A DNA stretch of 64,000 bases, from contig NZ_JADYWF010000001.1 of the NCBI RefSeq assembly GCF_015864945.1, forward strand, positions 1,488,378 through 1,552,377, read 5' to 3'. A model generated the notes under the pieces. That model saw nothing but the letters and a program-made list of their open reading frames with translations. It was not told the origin of the DNA and searched no databases. Shown here one piece after another: positions 51,486-60,825 of this stretch. Position 1 is the first letter of the stretch; the number at the start of each line of letters is the position of its first letter. A program made the translations under genes and the position numbers. Origin of the DNA: Salinibacterium sp. NG253. Its GTDB lineage: Bacteria; Actinomycetota; Actinomycetes; Actinomycetales; Microbacteriaceae.

Positions 51486-51506
51486 TCGTTGCAGCGTCGG
51501 CGGCAG

Positions 51507-53117
51507 CTAGGTGTTGCCGCCGACGAGCATCACACGCGGCACCGAGTCGACGAGCAGTCGCGTGTACTCGTGTTGTGGTCGAGTAAGCAGGTCGATCGTC
51601 GGCGCCGATTCGACGATCTCGCCGGCTCGCATCACGACGCTGCGCTCACACACCCTGCGGACAACCGCTAGGTCATGGCTGATGAAGAGAATCGTCAGTC
51701 CTCGCTCGCGGCGAATCTCCGAAATCACGTCGAGAACCTGAGCCTGAACCGACACGTCAAGGGCACTCGTAGCCTCATCCATCACCAGCAGGCTTGGCTC
51801 GATCGCGAGAGCGCGGGCGATCGCGACCCGTTGCCGTTGGCCACCGGATAACGTTCGCGGCAACGCCTCAGCCTGCGTTGTCGCCAGCCCGACACTGCTC
51901 AGCAGGGTCAGCGCTTGGGTGCGGATGTCGGCCATCCGAAGTCGGGGATGGTGCAGATGCAACGCATCCTCTACCGCTTGGCTTGCGGTCATTCGGGGAT
52001 CCAGCGAAAGGTATGGGTCTTGAAACACCATCTGCACGCGACGCGCGCGATCCAGCCGGTCGACACGTTTGCGAGGCTGCCCCTTCAGGGTGTGGCCATC
52101 AATTGCGATCGTCCCGGCGTCTGCCCGTTCAAGCCCCACGATCATGCGGGCCAGAGTTGACTTTCCTGAACCTGACTCGCCCACAACGCCGAGAGCATCT
52201 CCGCGGCGAATATCCACCGTTACGTTCTTTGCAGCGTGCACTGGCTCACGACCCCGCGCGCGATAGGTTTTTGTGAGGTCACGCACCTCCAGCACTGCTG
52301 GCCCTGGGGCGGTCGCAGCAGGAGCGGGCACCTCGTTTGGCTGCACGGTGATCGTCGGAGTCGCCGCAACGAGACGACGAGCGTAGGCGGTCTCCGGGTT
52401 CAGAAATACTTGACGAGCCGGCCCCTCTTCTCCTACCCGTCCATCGTTCATCACGTACACCCGGTCACACAGTGACGCCGCAAGATTGAGATCGTGGGTG
52501 ATGAACAGCAATCCCATCGAGCGCTTGTCTCGCTGCTCGGCAAGCACCCGCAAGATTTGAGCCTGAGTGGTGACGTCGAGGGCGGTTGTGGGTTCGTCGC
52601 ACACGAGTAGGCGTGGGGAGCCCGCAAGCGCGCCAGCGATCATGACTCGCTGCAGCATGCCACCCGAAAGTTCGTGCGGATACTGCCGGAGGTGATCGTG
52701 CGGCCGCGGCATGTCGACAGCGGCGAGCACCTCGATGGCGCGTTCTCGTGCCCGTGCCACCGACCAGCCCTCGCCGAGCCGAAGGGCTTCCGTGAGGTGA
52801 TCACCGATGGTGCGCATCGGGTTGATACCGGCGCGGGGATCCTGAAAAACCATCGCAGCGGTCGACCGACGATACGCCAAGAGCTCTGGGGGTTTCATCG
52901 TGAGCACGTCGCTGCCCTCAACGAGGACCTGTCCGGATGTCTGAGCACCCGAAGGGAGGAGCCCGAGCACAGACTGGGCGGTCAACGACTTGCCGGAACC
53001 GGATTCCCCAACGAGGGCAACCGTCTCCCCGACGCTGACCGTGAGATCGATTCCGTGCAGGAGGCGTTTTCCGTTGGGAAGGTCGAGGGTGAGTCCGGAA
53101 ATCTCTAAGAGTGTCAT
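51507..53117 (-). CDS. ABC transporter ATP-binding protein, two fused domains (DppD-DppF type)
   Basis: A 536-residue protein with two nucleotide-binding domains. Domain 1 (1-255) has GESGSGKSL, LSGGMLQRVMIAGAL and LLVCDEPTTALD. Domain 2 (270-530) has GESGSGKST, LSGGQRQRVAIARAL and LLVMDEATSALD. Both carry the peptide-transporter end typical of DppD/DppF. It overlaps the permease gene by four bases. With the two permeases and the binding protein it forms a full importer for peptides, opines or similar amides. Confidence 0.94.
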   Translation of the reverse strand: MTLLEISGLTLDLPNGKRLLHGIDLTVSVGETVALVGESGSGKSLTAQSVLGLLPSGAQTSGQVLVEGSDVLTMKPPELLAYRRSTAAMVFQDPRAGINPMRTIGDHLTEALRLGEGWSVARARERAIEVLAAVDMPRPHDHLRQYPHELSGGMLQRVMIAGALAGSPRLLVCDEPTTALDVTTQAQILRVLAEQRDKRSMGLLFITHDLNLAASLCDRVYVMNDGRVGEEGPARQVFLNPETAYARRLVAATPTITVQPNEVPAPAATAPGPAVLEVRDLTKTYRARGREPVHAAKNVTVDIRRGDALGVVGESGSGKSTLARMIVGLERADAGTIAIDGHTLKGQPRKRVDRLDRARRVQMVFQDPYLSLDPRMTASQAVEDALHLHHPRLRMADIRTQALTLLSSVGLATTQAEALPRTLSGGQRQRVAIARALAIEPSLLVMDEATSALDVSVQAQVLDVISEIRRERGLTILFISHDLAVVRRVCERSVVMRAGEIVESAPTIDLLTRPQHEYTRLLVDSVPRVMLVGGNT

Positions 53118-53980
53118 GCGGGTGTTCCTCCACCGATTCGCTCAGAGATCTCTTCACCGATCACATTAACGGCGACCACCACGATGACGACGGCGATGGC
53201 GGGAATCAGTGCTGGCAGAAAGTGTCCGCCAACCAGCCCGGCTTGGGATTCGTTGATCATCGCGCCCCAGTCCGCTGTCGGCGCCTGGACGCCAAGGCCG
53301 AGAAATGAGAGACCAGCCAGCTCCGCGAGAACGTAGCCGAAGTTCAGTGTTGATTGGGCGCCGACGGTCGGCACGACATTCGGGAGTACGCGCCGAAGGG
53401 CGATCCATCCGCCAGAGAACCCTTGCACTCGGTACGCCGAGACGTACGGGCGCGCGCGCTCCGAGATCACCAGCGAGCGGGTTAGTCGAGCGACGAACGG
53501 TGCGTAGGCGATACTCATCGCAATGACCGGCGCCACCAGCCCCTTACCAAATAGTGCGACAGCCAAGATCGCGATCAGCAATGCGGGGAACGAGAGCAAC
53601 ACGTCGAGCAGGCGGCCGATAGCGGCGTCGATCCAGCCGCCGCGCCATCCCGCCAGAAGTCCCAAGAGTATCCCGAGGATCGTCGAAGCGATCACGACAA
53701 TCAATGGCGCAAGAAGCGCCGTTCGTGCACCGTAAATGATGCGACTCAACGTGTCTCGCCCGAGCGAATCGGTGCCAAGCCAATGAGCGAGATTCGGGTT
53801 GGCGTAGATAGCGCCGAAGTCGAGCTGATCGGGGTTATACGGAGCCACAAGTGGCGCAAAGATCGCGGCGAGCGTGAAAAGGCCGAGCACCACAATGCTG
53901 ATCGTCCAGCTGACGGTCACCCGGCGATGCCCCGTGGACCGCATAACTTTCAGCGCCATGGTCGGTGTCGGCCTGCTCAT
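53114..53980 (-). CDS. ABC transporter permease, DppC/OppC type
   Basis: A 288-residue permease with six helices and the cytoplasmic EAA-like loop YVSAYRVQGFSGGWIALRRVLPN. Near the N-terminus it has LGTDSLGRDTLSRIIYGARTAL, the mark of DppC/OppC proteins. It overlaps both neighbours by four bases, so the operon is tightly coupled. Confidence 0.94.
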   Translation of the reverse strand: MSRPTPTMALKVMRSTGHRRVTVSWTISIVVLGLFTLAAIFAPLVAPYNPDQLDFGAIYANPNLAHWLGTDSLGRDTLSRIIYGARTALLAPLIVVIASTILGILLGLLAGWRGGWIDAAIGRLLDVLLSFPALLIAILAVALFGKGLVAPVIAMSIAYAPFVARLTRSLVISERARPYVSAYRVQGFSGGWIALRRVLPNVVPTVGAQSTLNFGYVLAELAGLSFLGLGVQAPTADWGAMINESQAGLVGGHFLPALIPAIAVVIVVVAVNVIGEEISERIGGGTPA

Positions 53981-54930
53981 CGCCCCGCCTCTCCTGCTGC
54001 CGCTCTCGGATCGATCAGGGGTTGAAGTAAGTCGACGATGGCATTGACAATGACGAATGCTGCGACAACGAGGAGCACAATCGCTTGGACAACGGGGAAG
54101 TCGAGACGGTTCACCGATTGCACGAGAAGGGAGCCAACACCGGCGATGCCGAATGCCGACTCCACGATGGCGGTGGATACCAGCAGTCCGGCGATCAGGA
54201 GGCCGCTCACGGTAAAGATCGGGCCCAAGGCATTACGGAACACGTGACGTCGGACGACCGTCAGGGGCTTGAGCCCTCGGCTTGTGGCAACCTGAACATG
54301 TTCGCGGCCGAGCTGCTCCACCATCGACATGCGGGTGATTTTGCCGATGAGGACTATGAACGAGATCGCCATCGCAACGGAAGGCAAAATCAGGTGGTGA
54401 ATGGTGTCAAAGAAGCCGTCCCCTGATCCAAAGGCCGGGAACCAATTGAGTTGAACGGCGAAAACGGCGATGAGGATGATCGCACCGACAAACGGCGGGA
54501 TCGCGCCGAGGGCGGTGAGCACGGTGAGAATCAAACGATCGGGCAGTCGTCCACGATTCAACGCCGCAATCGTGCCGGCGACGATGCCCGTGACAAGGAT
54601 CATCACGGCGGCCAGCGCAACCAGCCCGAGCGTCACGGGCAGGCGGTCGCCGATTACTGTCGACACTTCATCCCGAAACTGCAACGAGCGCCCGAAGTCG
54701 CCCTGAAACATGCCACCGATCCAGCGCAGGTATTGCTCCCACGGCGGCAGATTCAAACCGAACTGTTCCGTGACTGCCGCGATCGCCTCTGGGGAGGGCT
54801 GGCGACCCCGCAAGAGGAAACTTACGGGGTCGCCAGGAACCATGAAACGTGAGAAGAAGATCAGGGCAGAAGCAAGGACCAGCGTCAGTGTGAGTGACCC
54901 CAGCTTGCCTACGACCCGACGGATGATCAC
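53977..54930 (-). CDS. ABC transporter permease, DppB/OppB type
   Basis: A 317-residue permease with six helices. FFSRFMVPGDPVSFLLRG and DFGRSLQFRDEVSTVIGDRLPVTLGL are the usual DppB start, and the EAA loop is YHVQVATSRGLKPLTVVRRHVFRNAL-like at EHVQVATSRGLKP. It lies two bases after the binding-protein gene and overlaps the next permease by four. Confidence 0.94.
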   Translation of the reverse strand: MIIRRVVGKLGSLTLTLVLASALIFFSRFMVPGDPVSFLLRGRQPSPEAIAAVTEQFGLNLPPWEQYLRWIGGMFQGDFGRSLQFRDEVSTVIGDRLPVTLGLVALAAVMILVTGIVAGTIAALNRGRLPDRLILTVLTALGAIPPFVGAIILIAVFAVQLNWFPAFGSGDGFFDTIHHLILPSVAMAISFIVLIGKITRMSMVEQLGREHVQVATSRGLKPLTVVRRHVFRNALGPIFTVSGLLIAGLLVSTAIVESAFGIAGVGSLLVQSVNRLDFPVVQAIVLLVVAAFVIVNAIVDLLQPLIDPRAAAGEAGR

Positions 54931-54931
54931 G

Positions 54932-56566
54932 CTAGCGCGCGCCGATCGTTGCTGCCCAAGGGAAGTAGAGCATCGCGATAGATGGAGCTACGCCGGTTAC
55001 GCGCTCACCGAGGTAGACACTGATCGGAGCCTCGTAGAGCGGCATCCACGGCAATTCCTGGTTGGCAATCTTCTGTAGCTGCGCGGAATAGGTCGCGCGC
55101 TCTTCTGGATCAGCCGCCGCAACGCCCTCATTCACCAGCGAGTCGTACTCAGAGTTGGAGTAGTTGCCGTAGTTGGGAAACTGCCCCGTCTGCAGCACGG
55201 CGAACATTTCGAGCGGGTCGGGCGTGGAGAGATACCAGGCCGTGAAGAAGAGGTCTGCACCCTCACGAGCACTCGGGTCAAAGAAGAGCGTCGAGTACGC
55301 TTCCGGGGTCACCGTGTCGATCGTCGCCTCGAGCCCAATCGACTGGGCTGCTGCTGCCGTTGCCTGCGCGACAATACTGAATTCGGCGCCGATGGGGGCG
55401 GTGCGAATCACGATCTCTTCGCCAGCGACACCGGCATCCTCAATAAGCTGCTTCGCCGCTTCGACATCGTACGGGTAGTCGTCAAGCCCGGAGAATGCCT
55501 CGGCAGCAGTGTCGGCACTTGCCTCGCCCCAGACGGATTCCGTCGTCAGCGCATTGGTCACCGTTCCGTAGCCATTCTGGGCGGCATCCACAATTCCTTG
55601 GCGATCCAGCGCCATCATGAGCGCTTTACGAACATTCACATCGCCCAGTGGGCCGGTGAGATCACTGACGATCAAACTTGAGACAGTGGTATTGAGACCG
55701 AAGTACAGATCGCCGGATGAGGACTGCAGTGAGCTGTAAGCCTCGGTCGGGATCAGCCATCCACCATCTACTTGACCGGAGGTGAGTGCATTCACTCGTG
55801 CATTCGGATCGTTCATGAACAGGATCTCGACCTCCGCAGCTTTAGCCCGCAAGTCTTGGTCCCAGTAGTCGTCATAACGGGTGAGCGTCACTGACTCTCC
55901 CGATTTCCAGGACGTCAGCTCGAATGGGCCGCTGCAGTTCACGAGTCCGGTGGAGTTTCCGTAGTCCCGCTCAAGTTCGTTCAGGGTGGCAGCCGACTCG
56001 ATTACTCCCGCCGCACCACTCATCCCATAGTTAAACTGGGAATCTGGGCTTGCGAGGGTCACGGTCACTTCCAGCGGACCAGTCGCTTCGATTGCGGCAA
56101 CGTTCTGATAAATCGAGTACCACGACGACCCCACGTCGGGGTTGAGGTGTCGCAGCATCGAGGCGACCGCATCGTCAGCGGTAAGTGGTGAACCGTCGTG
56201 GAAGGTCACGTCGGACCGCAGTTCGTAAACCCAGGTCACCGGAGTCGGGTTCGAGTATGCGGATGCCAACGAAGGCGAGATGGTGAAGTCGGGGTTGAGC
56301 CGCAGGAGCGAATCGCACACGTTGGAGAGCACCTGGTTGTCGGCGTAGTCGAATGCGTAGGCGTAGTCCAACGAATATGGCTCCGCATACGAGACCCAGG
56401 TGAAGGAATCGATGTCGCCCGATGGCGCAGGCGTTTGAGCGGTGAGCTCAAATGACGTGGGTCCTGTCGGCGTCGTGTCTGCTGGTGCAGAGCACGACGT
56501 TAGTGCGAAGACAGCGGCTAGCGCCATCGCAGGTATAGCAGTGAGCTGTGTTCCGGTTCGTGACAT
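54932..56566 (-). CDS. ABC transporter substrate-binding lipoprotein (SBP_bac_5)
   Basis: A 544-residue binding protein with a signal peptide ending in the lipobox LTSC (cysteine near residue 25). The family patterns are VTWVYELRSDVTFHDGSPLTADDAV and, later, LFFTAWYLSTPDPLEMF. GAGGAG precedes ATG 56566. It follows the amidohydrolase gene on the same strand, with 28 bp between, so uptake and hydrolysis are probably linked. Confidence 0.94.
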   Translation of the reverse strand: MSRTGTQLTAIPAMALAAVFALTSCSAPADTTPTGPTSFELTAQTPAPSGDIDSFTWVSYAEPYSLDYAYAFDYADNQVLSNVCDSLLRLNPDFTISPSLASAYSNPTPVTWVYELRSDVTFHDGSPLTADDAVASMLRHLNPDVGSSWYSIYQNVAAIEATGPLEVTVTLASPDSQFNYGMSGAAGVIESAATLNELERDYGNSTGLVNCSGPFELTSWKSGESVTLTRYDDYWDQDLRAKAAEVEILFMNDPNARVNALTSGQVDGGWLIPTEAYSSLQSSSGDLYFGLNTTVSSLIVSDLTGPLGDVNVRKALMMALDRQGIVDAAQNGYGTVTNALTTESVWGEASADTAAEAFSGLDDYPYDVEAAKQLIEDAGVAGEEIVIRTAPIGAEFSIVAQATAAAAQSIGLEATIDTVTPEAYSTLFFDPSAREGADLFFTAWYLSTPDPLEMFAVLQTGQFPNYGNYSNSEYDSLVNEGVAAADPEERATYSAQLQKIANQELPWMPLYEAPISVYLGERVTGVAPSIAMLYFPWAATIGAR

Positions 56567-56594
56567 GTCATGCTCCTCAATGGGGTGCTTGCGG

Positions 56595-58256
56595 TCAGTT
56601 GGTGCTGTAAACCTCTACGCCGTCAATCCAGGTCGAGACGACGGTGCTGCGATAAATCTCTTCGCGTGGAACGTCGAAGGGGTTCGGCTCGATGACCACG
56701 AAATCCGCGCGGTATCCAGCGGCGATCGAGCCAGTGTCATGGTCGCGGTGATTCACGTAGGCCGAGCCAGACGTGTACGCCGCGAACGCCGTCGCGAGGT
56801 CGAGGCACTGTTGCTCGCCCGCGAGGGGCACGTTGTCCGACTCGGGCACGACACGGTTCACGGCCATGTGGATGCCCGCGATCGGGTCGGCGCTAGATAC
56901 CGGCCAGTCGCTTCCTGCCGCAAGCTTCGCGTGGTGACGAAGGAGATCTCCGAACGGATACTGTCGCTCCGCCAAGTTTTTCTGCATGAACGGAAGCGTG
57001 AGCTCGTCAAGCTGGGCCTCGTGGCAAGCCCAGAGTGGTTGCAGGTTGGCGACCGCATCCAGCGGAGCGAATCGAGCTGTGTCCTCCTCGGATACGACTT
57101 GCAGGTGAGCGAGGTGGTGGCGCCCATCGGTCGCGCCGTTCGCGAGGCGTGCCGTTTCGAGCGCATCGAGCGCCTCTTTCACAGCACGGTCGCCCAGAGA
57201 GTGAAAGTGCACTTGGAACCCCTCGCGGTCGAGCTCGGCCACATACCCATTGAGTAGCGCTGGATCGATAAAGGAGAGTCCCGAGTTCGTGGTGTCGTGC
57301 CCGTGTGCATCGAGGTAGGGCTCATTCATTGCCGCGGTGAAGTTCTCGGCGACACCGTCGACCATGATCTTGACGGTTCCGAGCTGCAGGCGATCGCTGC
57401 CGATCGCCGCAATTTCGGCACGCCGCTCAAGCATTTCGGGAATCTGATCGCGACCCCGCTCCCGTTCCCACCACTGTGCCCCGACAACATGCGCGAGGAG
57501 AGTTCCCTCATCAAGGGCTCGGCGGTACGCGGGAAGGTTGCTGGGAAGAGTGGGAACCTTGTCGCCGATCATGGCATCCTGCCACCCGGTAATTCCAAGC
57601 TTGAGAAGCTCCTCTTGGGCGCGCAGCAAGCCGGCGTAGGTCAGCTCGTCGTCAATTTCGGGCACCACCGAGGCGAACGAGTTGCCTGCCCCTTCGTGGA
57701 AGGTCCCGGCCGGGAATCCGTCGGCTTCCCGTTCGATGCGGCCGTCGGCTGGATCGGGAGTGGATGCGTCGAGTCCAGCCGCGCGGATTGCTGCGGTGCT
57801 TGCCCACACGCTGTGGTGATCGCGGCTGCTCAGCATGACAGGGCGGTCTCCGATGACGTCATCGAGCAACTGGCGCGCAGGTGAACCGTTGGGAAAATGG
57901 TCCATTGACCACCCTCCACCGCAAATCCAGCCCTCAGGATTCTCCGCGGCATACGTCGCGATTCGAGCGAGCGTATCGTCGGCATCAACGGCTTCAGTCA
58001 GTGTGCACTGGAGCAGTTCGACTCCGGCAGCGACGGGATGAACGTGAGCGTCTTGGAAACCTGGAGCAACGAGTTTTCCGTCGAGCTCGATGACTCTGGT
58101 CTCAGAGTTGCGATAGACCTCAATGGCGCTGTCCGGCACGATGTCAAGGATTCGCCCGGCTGCAACGATCACTGCTTTGCCCGTCACAGGCTGACCGCTG
58201 CCCGTGAAAATCTGGCCGCCGGTCAAAATTACCTCTGCTTTGCCCACCGTGCACAT
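56595..58256 (-). CDS. Amidohydrolase family protein (YtcJ-like)
   Basis: A 553-residue metal-dependent hydrolase. The HxH ligands are in APGFQDAHVHPVAAG, later FHSLGDRA and HLAHLQVV supply histidines, and AAGSDWPVSSADPIAGIH carries the last Asp. YtcJ-like enzymes cut amide or related bonds of varied compounds. The start is ATG 58256, or GTG 58247 with AAGGGA at a better distance. It leads the importer operon and is divergent from the TetR gene across a palindromic operator, so it is probably induced by its substrate. Confidence 0.9.
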   Translation of the reverse strand: MCTVGKAEVILTGGQIFTGSGQPVTGKAVIVAAGRILDIVPDSAIEVYRNSETRVIELDGKLVAPGFQDAHVHPVAAGVELLQCTLTEAVDADDTLARIATYAAENPEGWICGGGWSMDHFPNGSPARQLLDDVIGDRPVMLSSRDHHSVWASTAAIRAAGLDASTPDPADGRIEREADGFPAGTFHEGAGNSFASVVPEIDDELTYAGLLRAQEELLKLGITGWQDAMIGDKVPTLPSNLPAYRRALDEGTLLAHVVGAQWWERERGRDQIPEMLERRAEIAAIGSDRLQLGTVKIMVDGVAENFTAAMNEPYLDAHGHDTTNSGLSFIDPALLNGYVAELDREGFQVHFHSLGDRAVKEALDALETARLANGATDGRHHLAHLQVVSEEDTARFAPLDAVANLQPLWACHEAQLDELTLPFMQKNLAERQYPFGDLLRHHAKLAAGSDWPVSSADPIAGIHMAVNRVVPESDNVPLAGEQQCLDLATAFAAYTSGSAYVNHRDHDTGSIAAGYRADFVVIEPNPFDVPREEIYRSTVVSTWIDGVEVYSTN

Positions 58257-58305
58257 CCCTTAGTAGTCGAACGGTTGTGGAGATGCTAGGGCGAGCACAA
58301 CGCTG

Positions 58306-58346
58306 TTGTCAACACCGATGACAAAGTGATTCACCGCCGTTATGAT
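58306..58346 (+). promoter_or_regulatory. TetR operator overlapping the tetR promoter
   Basis: TTGTCA (58306-58311) and TGACAA (58319-58324) form a palindrome with a 7-bp centre. A promoter for the tetR gene follows: -35 ATGACA (58318-58323), a 17-bp spacer, then -10 TATGAT (58341-58346), six bases before GTG 58353. The operator thus covers the -35. The divergent amidohydrolase starts at 58256, so both directions could be repressed. Confidence 0.65.
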
Positions 58347-58352
58347 GATCGA

Positions 58353-59039
58353 GTGGACACCACAACATCAGTCAAAGAAGATAAGTCGAAGCGCCTCGAT
58401 CGAGCTGTCATTGTGAAAGCGGGGCTCGAAATTGCGGCGCGCCCCCAGAACAACGCTGTCTCAGTGCGCGCGCTGGGCACAGAGCTCGGGGTCGATCCGA
58501 CCGCGATTTACCGCCACTTCACAAGCAAAGACGACCTGATGCGCGCGTTGCTCGACGAACTCCAGTCGGCAGCCCTGAATCGCGTCTCAATGAGCTCCTC
58601 GTGGCGCGAACGACTGCGCGATCTTGCCTGGGCAACCTTGGAGATTGGCATCGAATACCCCGCAGTTGCACTCGAATCCACCGTTCTCTCGACGAACGGT
58701 CCGGCCGAAATGGAAAGTATTGAGTTCATCCTCGCAGCGCTTTCCGAAGCGGGGTTGGAAGGCACTGCACTCGTGCATCACTACGCATTGTTTTCGTCGT
58801 ACGTGCTCTCCGAAGTTGCCGGCTTCGCCCGGGGACGCTCCGTCAGCGGTGGAGCAACGGACGAAACAGATGGATGGTTTGATGGGCCGCTACTCGTTGA
58901 CCCCTCGAAGCACGTTCACATCGCTGCCGTCGCCTCCGAACTTCGAGAATTACGCGATGGCGATATCTTCAAACTCGGCATCGAGCTCATCCTGGACTCC
59001 GTCGCCCGAACCGCATCGCACGAGACCAATCAGCCATGA
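58353..59039 (+). CDS. TetR family transcriptional regulator
   Basis: A 228-residue repressor. The helix-turn-helix (about 18-60) has NAVSVRALGTELGVDPTAIYRHFTSKDDLMRALLDEL, and the ligand domain (70-220) has a TetR_C-like helical pattern. I chose GTG 58353, at the predicted transcription start (leaderless); GTG 58326 lies next to the operator and is less likely. The stop overlaps the flavin monooxygenase start (ATGA). It is probably the switch for both the importer operon and the monooxygenase operon. Confidence 0.9.
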   Translation: MDTTTSVKEDKSKRLDRAVIVKAGLEIAARPQNNAVSVRALGTELGVDPTAIYRHFTSKDDLMRALLDELQSAALNRVSMSSSWRERLRDLAWATLEIGIEYPAVALESTVLSTNGPAEMESIEFILAALSEAGLEGTALVHHYALFSSYVLSEVAGFARGRSVSGGATDETDGWFDGPLLVDPSKHVHIAAVASELRELRDGDIFKLGIELILDSVARTASHETNQP

Positions 59040-60289
59040 GAGTCGTGATTGCGGGCGCAGGAATCGGCGGTCTGGCGACCGCGCTCTCGCTGCACGACGC
59101 CGGAATTTCTGACGTCACCATTCTCGAATCGGTGGCTGAACTGCGCCCACTCGGCGTGGGGATCAATCTTCTGCCCCATGCTGTTCGAGAGCTGACTGAA
59201 CTCGGGCTCGGCGATAATCTCGCCGCGCTCGGTGTACCCACAAGCACGCTCAGCTACTACAACTGCTTTGGGCACCCCATTTGGTCAGAGCCCCGCGGTC
59301 GGGCGGCAGGCTATGCGTGGCCCCAGTATTCGGTTCATCGCGGAGAGCTGCAGATGCTGCTGCGGGACGCCGTCAACGAGCGACTACCCGGGGCGATAGT
59401 GCTCGGCTCTGCCGTGGTGAACACCACCGCAATTGGCGAGAAGCAAAGCGTGACGATCCGCGCTCGAAACGGTGAAGAACGCACCGAAGTTGCGGATGTT
59501 CTGATTGCGGCAGATGGCATCCACAGTGCCGTGCGCAAACAGCGCTATCCCGCGGAGGGCGATCCCGTCTGGAACGGACTCATGCTCTGGCGGGGCACCG
59601 CCCGCGTTGCACCGTTTCTTGACGGTCGGTCGATGTTCATGGCCGGCGACGGGCGACAGAAATTTGTTGCCTACCCACTATCCGAAGCCGCCTCTGACGG
59701 CTTGGCACGCATCAATTTCATCGCCGAAAAACGTCTCGACGACCACGATCCGGGTCTCAATGACTGGAATATGGCAGTCGACAAACAGCGCATCGTCGAG
59801 CTATTCCAAGAATGGAAGTTCGACTGGATCGATATTCCCGCGCTGATTGATTCCGCGGATGAGGTTCTCGAGTATCCGATGGTGGACCGTGATCCCGTCG
59901 ACCGCTGGAACTTCGATCGACAAACACTGCTCGGCGATGCCGCCCACCCGATGTATCCGATCGGTTCCAACGGAGCGTCACAAGCGATCATCGATGCACG
60001 AACAGTCGCCCACCACCTCGCCACCGCGGCTTCCATCGACGCTGCCCTGCACGCGTATGAACATGATCGCCTCCCGGCCACCGCGAAAATCACGCTCAGC
60101 AATCGGTCCCTCGGTCCCGAACGAGTGATGCAACTCGCGTACGAGCGGGCGCCTCAGGGCTTCACCGACATCCACGATGTCGTTTCCGACGAAGAGCTGA
60201 CCGCGATTGCGGACGAATACAAGCGCGCCGCGGGCTTCAACCCCCAACTCCTCAACGAACGTCCAAGCCTTTCTGTAACCAGAAGCTAA
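59036..60289 (+). CDS. FAD-dependent monooxygenase, PhzS/salicylate-hydroxylase-like
   Basis: A 417-residue group A flavoprotein. The FAD fingerprint is VIAGAGIGGLATALSLHDAG, the DG motif is VLIAADGIHSAVRKQ, and the GD motif is LGDAAHPMYPIGSNGASQAIIDA, which resembles PhzS more than typical salicylate hydroxylases. It should hydroxylate an aromatic or heteroaromatic acid using NAD(P)H and oxygen. It is coupled to the TetR gene and followed by DUF3237 (30 bp). The substrate may be the product of the amidohydrolase across the divide; this is an inference. Confidence 0.9.
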   Translation: MRVVIAGAGIGGLATALSLHDAGISDVTILESVAELRPLGVGINLLPHAVRELTELGLGDNLAALGVPTSTLSYYNCFGHPIWSEPRGRAAGYAWPQYSVHRGELQMLLRDAVNERLPGAIVLGSAVVNTTAIGEKQSVTIRARNGEERTEVADVLIAADGIHSAVRKQRYPAEGDPVWNGLMLWRGTARVAPFLDGRSMFMAGDGRQKFVAYPLSEAASDGLARINFIAEKRLDDHDPGLNDWNMAVDKQRIVELFQEWKFDWIDIPALIDSADEVLEYPMVDRDPVDRWNFDRQTLLGDAAHPMYPIGSNGASQAIIDARTVAHHLATAASIDAALHAYEHDRLPATAKITLSNRSLGPERVMQLAYERAPQGFTDIHDVVSDEELTAIADEYKRAAGFNPQLLNERPSLSVTRS

Positions 60290-60318
60290 TTTCTGACGCC
60301 AACTGCTAGGAGCCACGC

Positions 60319-60786
60319 GTGACACTCACCCCCGCCGTACCCGGCCTTGAGCCCACCTTTGATGTCACCGTGCGCGTCGGAAACGTCGCCGACTACGGGA
60401 TGACGCGCGCTGGGCACCGACGTGTGATCGACATTGTCGGTGGCGAAATCACCGGGTCCATTCACGCGACTATTCTGCCTGGCGGTGCGGACTGGCAGCT
60501 CGTACGGCCAGACGGAACCCTCGATATTGATGGCCGATACTCCGCCGCAACGGCGTCAGGCGAGTTGATCTACATCACCGTCTCAGGAGTACGAGGCGGC
60601 TCACCTGAAACTCTCGAGGCACTTCTGCGCGGTGAAGCCGTCGATCCGTCACAGTACTACTTTCGAACCACGCTCACGCTGGAGACCTCGGCCCCGTCGC
60701 TCGCGCATCTTGAGCAGTCGCTCTTCATCGCCTCCTGCGTGAGGGAGGCGGATGCTGTGCGCTATCGGGCGTACCGCGTCACGTAG
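60319..60786 (+). CDS. DUF3237 domain-containing protein
   Basis: A 155-residue protein of the UPF0311/DUF3237 family: a beta-barrel with RRVIDIVGGEITGSIHATILPGGADWQLVRPDGTLDIDGRYSAATASGELIYI and an end YYFRTTLTLETS. The family is unassigned, but it is often found in aromatic-compound gene clusters. AGGAG stands before GTG 60319. Its place after the monooxygenase suggests that it acts on the same compound. Confidence 0.9.
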   Translation: MTLTPAVPGLEPTFDVTVRVGNVADYGMTRAGHRRVIDIVGGEITGSIHATILPGGADWQLVRPDGTLDIDGRYSAATASGELIYITVSGVRGGSPETLEALLRGEAVDPSQYYFRTTLTLETSAPSLAHLEQSLFIASCVREADAVRYRAYRVT

Positions 60787-60825
60787 GCTCAATTCCGTTC
60801 CCCGACACACCACGAGCACGAACGG

